From Lycorma delicatula (lineage: Eukaryota > Arthropoda > Insecta > Hemiptera > Fulgoridae), in NCBI RefSeq assembly GCF_047948215.1, contig NC_134455.1:77864689-77928688 (forward strand): DNA of 64,000 nt. The letters run 5' to 3'. The notes beneath the pieces are model-generated. The model did no database searches. It saw only the letters and a program-made list of their open reading frames with translations, and had not been told where the DNA came from. How positions within the stretch are numbered: the stretch's first letter is position 1; each line of letters starts with the position of its first letter. The position numbers and the translations under genes were made by a program. This document shows positions 56,705 to 64,000 of the stretch, in pieces.

Positions 56705-58925
56705 TTTTTTTTGTCTTTATTTTGTTCTTCACTGATATTGTTTTACTAACTGTATCCTATCGATTATAGACACAATAGCTGTTTTACGTTTTTATAAATA
56801 TAATTTTTTTAAATTAATAATTCGTTTATTCTAATTTAAATTATTCGCTTTTACTTTAATAAACCTTTAATGTTATTTTCTCTAACAATATTAATAAAAA
56901 ATGGATTTTTTTTATTAATCACCTTTACTAGTTTATACAATTTTTCAAATGTTTTCTTTTCTATTTTAATTGAATTATAAGAAATTTGATTTAATTTGCC
57001 AAACAAATACGTTATATGGAATTTTACTGGAAACAAATAAGATATATGAAAAAATAGCTGGCTAAAATAGATTTTGGAAAATATACAGAGTGGTTAATGA
57101 TAATTTTTTTTTTTAAATTATCAGATAAATAATAAAAAATAATAATTTTTAACAAATCGTTTGAGATTAAAATGACAAATTCATTATTAATTCCTAAAAT
57201 AAAATAGGAATCACATTATTCGCACACTTACACTATTCATTCATTTTATTTTGTAAAAAAATCGTCCATGTTTTGAGGAAATCACTAAGAAAATGCAAAG
57301 TCATTCAGTGGCTTTATATTTGTCTTTTGTTAAATAGAGTGCGGATATCACCTAGGACCCACTTGTGACGTAAAGCTTGTTACGCACTCTCTAAACTCAA
57401 AGTTTAACTTTGTCTGTAAAGAGGGTACAACTTTTCCAACCAAGTTAGGAATATCCAGGACAGACCTCTACAAATATTTGGAAACATGGTCCGCTTTTAA
57501 GGTCCAATTGAACACAAGATTCAATAATTGAACATTATACAAGATTTCCAGCTTCATAAAAATTTCTCACAGTCCCAAGAGCATAAGAGAAGAGTAGTCA
57601 GTTACCAATTTGGGCCTTACAGGCGTCTGTAATTAGTGAATTTCTCGTACTTTTATCAAAATGAACGTTTCAGACGAGTTGAATTTTTACATGACATCTA
57701 CCATAAAAAAAATTCTTTGAACATTTCAAAACATGTAATTCCCATTTTATATCATTTAAGTGAATGTAAGAAATTTTATTAAAAGATCTCAATTCCTTAG
57801 AATATAAAGTGAAAATATTTTTAATTTAAAATTGACACCTGACAACATGGCTGAGAAACGTTTCAGATTATACATTCAAGTTGATTTTTTTCTGGAATAT
57901 GTGAATAAACAGAATTTTTAAAAACTTTATAATAACGTCTGTTTAGGATCCACTAAAAGTTTAATGGGTTCAAATTGTAGATATGCATTCTAAAGGTCCA
58001 CTCTTTTGCTAACACTGACTAAAAATGTCACATACTGAAAACAGTTAAAGTACGCGAATTTAAAAAATTAGCTTCTCTGTCCCTCAAAAAAAAAGTCCTT
58101 AGGGATAGGGATGAAAGAATACTTTTTTTACAATTTTAACTATTTTCCTAATAATCTTCAAGTTCTCTAGGCAAAGAATCATTCATGATTCACTTTAATA
58201 AATGCACAACTTTAAAATAGTATTCATTATTTTTAATCGGTATAAAAGAGTAGATTGATTACTGGTACATTTTCGACTTTATTAAAAATTTATTAGTAGT
58301 CATAATTTATCGTTTTCTAAGTATGTAACATCATATTGTATCCACTTAACCTATATTACTATTTTATACCCAATGAATTTAAATTAAATTTAAAAATCTC
58401 AAAAATAAATCATTTTATGTAAAGAATCATACTACGACTTTCAGTACCTAACGATATTTTCGAAATCACACCGGTCAATCGAATAAGTAAAATTAACAAA
58501 ACTACTATGACCAAAAAACGACTGTGATCTCATTAGTTCACATTCATTTTTAACAAACTTCCTAAAAGGGAGACATTTTTCAATCCGCTTTTATGTTCAA
58601 ACCGTATTAATTAAGACGATTAGCATCAAGTCTATCAATCAATCATTCATCTGGATTTTTTCCAGTTATCAGATCCTGATGTTTTTTTGCAGAAAGTTCC
58701 TACCTATCTGGTCCTGATTTAAGTTTTTTTTGTTAACTTAAGCAGAAGACGTTTTAAAAGGAAAATTGCATTGTCTATGTAAATTATTTGAAAATATTTT
58801 TTTCTGTCGTCATCATTGCTTATTGTTATAGAGAAATGATAGTTACCTTGATATCATTGTAATATTCAGACTATTATATGTTTAATATGTTTTTTCCAAC
58901 GTATCAGCTCAACAATTGTACCAAT
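56705..58925. other. AT-rich non-coding DNA
   Basis: No gene recognised. A piece at 57085-57110 (ACAGAGTGGTTAATGATAA) weakly resembles the end of mariner-like copy 1. The stretch 57330-57700 is less AT-rich but matched nothing. Confidence 0.45.
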
Positions 58926-58929
58926 TTAT

Positions 58930-59008
58930 ATAAATAATCCTGGGTGGATTCCATTCGTTACCGGGAGTGTCACCAGCTGTATAAATATATATATATAATA
59001 TGTTTAAG

Positions 59009-59055
<47 letters not shown>
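58930..59055 (-). mobile_element. Family D fragment with expanded TA tract
   Basis: The minus strand reads TA units (59009-59054), a second short TA run, ACAGCTGGTGACACTCCCGG and TAACGAATGGAATCC. This is the same order as 47505-47560 and 15405-15470. The TA microsatellite is thus part of the element. The 68-codon open frame across it is repeat-derived. Confidence 0.65.
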
Positions 59056-59057
<2 letters not shown>

Positions 59058-59280
59058 TAAATAAATTAAAAAAATTAGTAAAAAAACTCGTATATACAAA
59101 TACTATACACAACATTGTTTCCCACTCACTGTTTAATTATCTTATAGTAATAATTATCCTATATTAAAAAGCAATTTATCAACTTTTTATATTTAGTAAT
59201 CGTTTTTATTAATTTTTAATATTCATCTTTTATTATTGGAGAGTCTGTATTAAAATAGAAATAAAAAACTGGCAAAACGA
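59056..59280. other. AT-rich non-coding DNA
   Basis: Nothing recognised. Confidence 0.5.
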
Positions 59281-60055
59281 GTTGTAAGACTCCACCGCCA
59301 CGCGGCTTTTTCTCTGATGCACGGTTTATACAAAATATTTAATTTAAAATATTTATTATTTTATTTTATATAAATTTTTTTATTTTTATTTAATTCAATG
59401 ATTTGAACTGAAGCGCGCGCGCATACCGTATTTCATTTGCGCTGTTGTATCGATAGTAGCGGTCACTTTAAATATTTTTTGCTGTGTTAACTATTATTCA
59501 TTTATTTAATTCTACCTTTAACGTTACGACATAGGTGCCGGAGGCTAAACAGAAAAAGTAAGAAAGACGACTACAGCAGTCATACGTCAGTGCTGCACTA
59601 GCACTGCTTGTGGTGACAGTGGGTACTATTTTTGTATTTTGGAAGCATTATTACTTCTTAATTGTTAAAAAATGTGCCTAAGAAGAATAAGACCTTAATT
59701 AGGGGAAATCTCAAGATACTGAGTGAGTGTGATCTTGCTCTACAACCCCACCACCTTGACCTTTCAAGTTGAAAATTTTACGGCCTCAATCTCCATGTAT
59801 AGAAATCTGACCAAGTTTGGTCAGAATCAGTCAAGTAGCTGTGAAGATATAAGGTGATTTAGAGGCCAACACCGAAAACCGAAGGTGCGTGTGTGTGTGT
59901 CACAAGTACATTTGAAGTCCCGGAAAATTTCCATTCGGTTTTTTGGGTTCCTTATTTAAAAAAACATAAAGATCCGGGTGAAAACCTCATATGTCCAAAT
60001 TGGACCGGTTACCAAACTTTCCCTTCTATAGCTATAGCATAAGGCAGAAAAGTAA
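59281..60055 (+). mobile_element. Family A copy 3
   Basis: Colinear with 42123-43040: CGCCACGCGGCTTTTTCTCT, GCGCGCATACCGTATTTC, the module GTGCCGGAGGCTAAACAGAA (59535-59554), AGTGCTGCACTAGCACTGCT, GGGGAAATCTCAAGATACTG and the end CTTTCCCTTCTATAGCTATA. It carries a few small indels. No coding capacity. Confidence 0.75.
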
Positions 60056-60059
60056 AAAG

Positions 60060-61500
60060 TAAAAATAAAAATGAACATGAATTTGAAAAAAAATAATAGC
60101 ATCAAAAAGGTTCATAAAATACTAAAAACAAAAACTGTCTTTCTATTCTTCTTTAAATATTTAATTTAAGTAAGTTGCTAACACTTAAATTATGCTCAAG
60201 GCAGGAAACAATTTGACGACGAAACTGCGGGTAAATACTTTTACTTCTATAACTAAAAAGTGTTTTTTAATTCCACTTTACCGTACTGCAATTTTATTAT
60301 TTTTTCACAGACTATTTTCTTAGTAAATAAGAGCTCTAAATTTATTCAACTTCAAAAAAAAAATAAACACATTCGCAGTCAACAAAATTTCTTAATGTAA
60401 CACAAAATGTATCAATTCGTGTCTTTTTCCAATTCCATGCAGAAGTTTATCTCATTGGCTCATAGTAGGTTTCTTTGTGAAACATTAAGTAGAGAATTTT
60501 TTTTACGAAAAATTTCATATTCTCCATATTTTATTTTAGTAACACAATTCTACATTCCATTATATTATGATACTCAAATTAATACAAATGAAAATTCAAG
60601 AAAATCTGTACGGAATATTACATCCAGAAAATTTAGATGAGATACAGATTACCGTTACCTAAACAAAAGGTTTTAAAAATGATTAGCAAAATCTTGTGTA
60701 AATTTTAAATATTTTCTACTAATGTGGTTTTAGTTTAATCAATGGCATACAATGTGATTTTAATAGCATTTTCAAGGTTTTCTGTAATTAAAATAACTTT
60801 AAAAAAGATGATATTTTCATAGAATTAATTATTTTTTTAATACCTTTTTATATATCATTCAACGCTTTTGTATTTTTTGTTTTGATAAGGAAATAAATCA
60901 TAAAAATAAAATTGTAATAATTCTTAATCTTTTCACAAATGGAAAGATTAAAAATTGAGCTTTAAACAAATACCGGGTTCAGTAGCACTGTTGCCAGCTT
61001 TATATCAATCTATGAGGCATTTAACTCATTCAAGACTTAAAAACTTCTTTTAAATAATACAAAAGTTTTGTTTTTCAACTACAAGATACAATTGCGGATG
61101 TTGTCTAGAAATATTTGGTAATTTGAATAATTTTGAAACCTCTATTCAAATCATTTGAGAAGGATGAAATGTATTACTTAATATTACATGTAACCGACTG
61201 TTTATTAAACGTATTTGGTGGTAATTTGTAGCAATATCCAACATTAGATATAAATCAAATCAGAACCACAAAGTAGTGGGTTCTGATTGAATGATTTATT
61301 ATTCAGCAGAATACTCTCACTTATTATTATTCCACACTTCACACAGTTCTATCGATAAATCGATATGTTCCTTTAGGAAACCGGAGCCATTTTTTAGTAG
61401 CTATTTGTTTTTTCTGGAGAAATTATTTAGTTGGATCATAGTATTTTATTTTACGTTAAGAAACACTAAAGGAACATTATTCATTCAAAACTCTAGCACA
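60060..61500. other. AT-rich non-coding DNA
   Basis: Nothing recognised; open frames at 60407-60640 and 61291-61521 show no motif. Confidence 0.5.
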
Positions 61501-61504
61501 AACC

Positions 61505-61595
61505 CACCTGGGTTGGTTTAGTGTTGAACTCGTCATCGCAAATCAGCTGATTTCGAAGTCGAGAGTTCTAAGGTTCAAATAAACCTAAGTAAAAT
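61505..61595 (+). mobile_element. SINE2 copy, 3'-truncated
   Basis: Head CACCTGGGTTGGTTTAGTGT, TGAACTCGTCATCGCAAATC, AGCTGATTTCGAAGTCGAGA and a B-box-like AAGGTTCAAAT. The body and tail found in the other copies are absent after about 61595. Confidence 0.75.
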
Positions 61596-62320
61596 TAATT
61601 TTAAAAAAAAGACTATGATCCCGTTAGTTCGCATCAAAAAGTAAGTGTAAAGACACTAAGTTAATAATATTTACAACGATTAGCACTTGTGCAGAATATG
61701 AAAGACTAAAAGACTGATGATCTGCAGACCAAAAAAGACTTTTGTTCAATAGGAATAGACAATTATCAGGAGAAGTATTTGGACACAAATAACTGTAAAA
61801 GGACAGTACTGTATACACATGATTTCATAGTCTTGATTTCTCAGTGATGATATTGTCCAGCGATCCCGTCATCTGTCATACATAACTGAATATTTAATAT
61901 CTCAAATATACTGGAATATTTTTTTTTATATTTACATGCATATCCATCATTAGTTAATATTTAAAAAAAAAATATATATATATATATAGATTAGTAACAT
62001 TTTTTTTAAAGATTATTAAAATATGTATTAAAAAACAAGACAAAGCATATTATTAGAGTAAATAAATATGATAATTTTAATTTCAATGAAATGTAAATCT
62101 AGTTAAATAATAATGTAGGTTTTATTCATATGGGACCATCACACCATCACTGGAGTAATAATGAACAATACCTCCCATTTTAAATTGCTTTTCATTCATT
62201 AACAAAAATACACGTAAATACATACACACTTATACAAACACCCAATGAAATAATAATGAACTGAATATTTTTAATAATTATGGACGATGCAATTATTATG
62301 TACCCCGGTCATGTATACGA

Positions 62321-62352
<32 letters not shown>
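62321..62352. repeat. (TA)n microsatellite
   Basis: About 15 TA units following TATACGAG; no family D motif was found beside it. Confidence 0.93.
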
Positions 62353-62355
<3 letters not shown>

Positions 62356-63584
62356 AATTGGTTTTTAACGATAATTTATCATGCTTTATTTTCAACAGAA
62401 ATTCATTTATAATATGACCAGGATCGTAGGGTGATTTGTTTTCAGATGGAAACTTAATGATGAAACTGTTAAATAATTAGGTAATTACTAAAACGAAGGA
62501 TAAAGGGAGGGGGTAGCATCTAACGGATGAATGGTTGATGATAACTTTGCGCTTGAAAACTATTTCTACAGCCAATATCCCACCAATATTTCAACAAAAC
62601 TGCGTGAAAGATAAAGTTTGAACTGCCGATGCCGATCCTGCTTCGCCGCTGTTTCAATAACAAACTTTTGAGGAATGCACATTGATACACACTCCCATAC
62701 TCCCCCTTTATTAATAAAGGAATTTATAATATTATGCGAGTGTACTGTATGTAGTTTAAACCTTGTAAAAGGACAAACATAAAGTTCAGGATTACTTTAT
62801 TGTATTCTGAATACCTAATGGTGTTTAGATTATTATAATCTATCGGTTCTCCTTACTTATATTACCATATTTTACGACTATTATAAATTTAATAAATGTT
62901 CCCACGATGGTTTTCCTTTCTTTAGAAATGAAAACAACAAAAATGTGTTCTTCTTCGTCCGGTCTTTGTGAAATAAAAAACACACCTCAACCTATATAAC
63001 GATTCTCTTTACATTATTACAAATATTGTTTCTATTTAAAAAAATGTACATATATATTCTTCTGTACCTTGATTTAGTGATTGATTTTTGTATTCAAATC
63101 TCGCGTTAAACGGTAATCACGTACTATTGGGCCAGAATAATAATTATTAATAATAAAGTGCATTAGCTATGCGTTAACTAAAAGTTTTTGATAAAATATC
63201 CTTATCCAGAAATGCAATATTCAATTAAAGTAATACCGAATTAAAACCAAAAGATTTATATACCTCTAAACGATTCTCACCATATAAATGTTTTGTAAAA
63301 AGAAATAAATTAAAAACAATGAAGGCTGGAAAAAATGAATCAATGAAAAACTATACGAACAAATTGAAAAATTTTTTAATACAATTAAAATAAAAAGACT
63401 AAAATTTTAAGATAATAGTAGATTAATAAAGAAATGTACTGGTACATTAACGGGCACGCATATTATTTTACATAATTTTATTACTTTGATGAATTTTTTC
63501 ACAGAATAATACCTAACAAAATTATTTTTTATGAATTTACTATAAAATTATTGTCGTATATGATTTGTACCTTAATTAGATGTG

Positions 63585-63700
63585 GTTGGCGAGCGATGCG
63601 AGCTTAGGTTATATTTGTTTAGGTTATGTTGATATACGTACGATCCTCAGTACACGGAATAAACATATTCTAACCAAACATAACCTACACTCGCTAATCG
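63585..63700. repeat. Small imperfect foldback with AACCTA-type arms
   Basis: CGATGCGAGCTTAGGTTATA (near 63594-63613) is matched in inverted orientation by CATAACCTACACTCGCTAAT (63677-63696), with a central portion containing GTTTAGGTTATG. Imperfect 25-30-bp arms around about 55 bases. Confidence 0.5.
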
Positions 63701-64000
63701 TGTCGAATTAACGTTAAATATAAAATTTATATACAAGATTTGACTAATTTATATTATTATTACGCATTATGTTTGCGTAAAAAATACATAATAACAAGAA
63801 AATTATGTAAAATAATATGCCTGTCGGTTAATGAGAAGTATCAAAGAAAATATTTGATTTCTTTTCAGTGCAACTAACATATGTTACAAAAGTCTCTAAA
63901 ACTTTAAAAGAAAACTAATTAGCCTCATTAAAAAGTAAAAATAGAGAAAAAATTTAGAAAAAATATAAAAATATATGAATGGATTCCGTAGGCACAGGAA

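Larger units (their letters stand above)
61600..64000. other. AT-rich non-coding DNA
   Basis: No gene recognised. A short region at 61612-61640 resembles 58520-58550 (GACT-TGATC-C-TTAGTTC-CAT), too short to define a repeat. The stretch 62500-62710 is less AT-rich but unrecognised. Confidence 0.45.

Overview
The window looks like intergenic or deep intronic DNA from an AT-rich animal nuclear genome, most likely an insect. The grounds are: no long host open reading frame or exon set, many simple-sequence tracts, tRNA-headed SINEs with Pol III A and B boxes, several APE-type and Jockey-type LINE remnants, and insect-style Tc1/mariner, pogo/Tigger and Helitron-like remnants. A hemipteran source would fit, but the sequence does not prove it. 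No bacterial-type operons, CRISPR array, rRNA or functional tRNA gene were seen. Most open frames in the window are chance frames in AT-rich or microsatellite DNA, or antisense shadows of decayed transposon genes.

Layout. 0-8 kb: a SINE1 copy, a LINE relic on the minus strand with a SINE2 copy inside it, a mariner-like transposase relic, and a 2.3-kb LINE relic that keeps endonuclease and reverse transcriptase blocks. 8-17 kb: mostly plain AT-rich DNA with microsatellites, a candidate inverted-repeat element, a SINE1 copy and two pieces of an unclassified repeat (family D). 17-23 kb: a mariner-like element with both terminal inverted repeats, a second LINE (plus strand) and a GC-richer LINE ORF1-like relic. 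23-33 kb: little recognisable except a polypyrimidine tract, a third mariner-like relic and a CAT-type microsatellite. 32.9-33.9 kb: a pogo/Tigger-like relic. 34-48 kb: compound microsatellites, two copies of an unclassified family A, a LINE 3' end, SINE1, a Helitron-like coding relic, and a triple nest (SINE2 inside Jockey inside family D) followed by a dense foldback cluster. 48-64 kb: SINE1 and SINE2 copies on both strands, an RNase-H-type LINE tail, a 2.7-kb degenerate LINE carrying a 420-bp direct repeat pair, a third family A copy and AT-rich DNA.

There is no gene pathway to reconstruct. The interest is in transposon archaeology: the nesting order, a 30-bp SINE2-tail module that is present in two family A copies and missing from the third, an internal TA microsatellite that belongs to family D, and several perfect 17-21-bp inverted repeats with 2-8-base loops that are far too good to be chance. 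All family names (SINE1, SINE2, A, D, E) are local labels for this window, not database names. All alignments were made by eye, so boundaries are approximate to about 10-30 bases.
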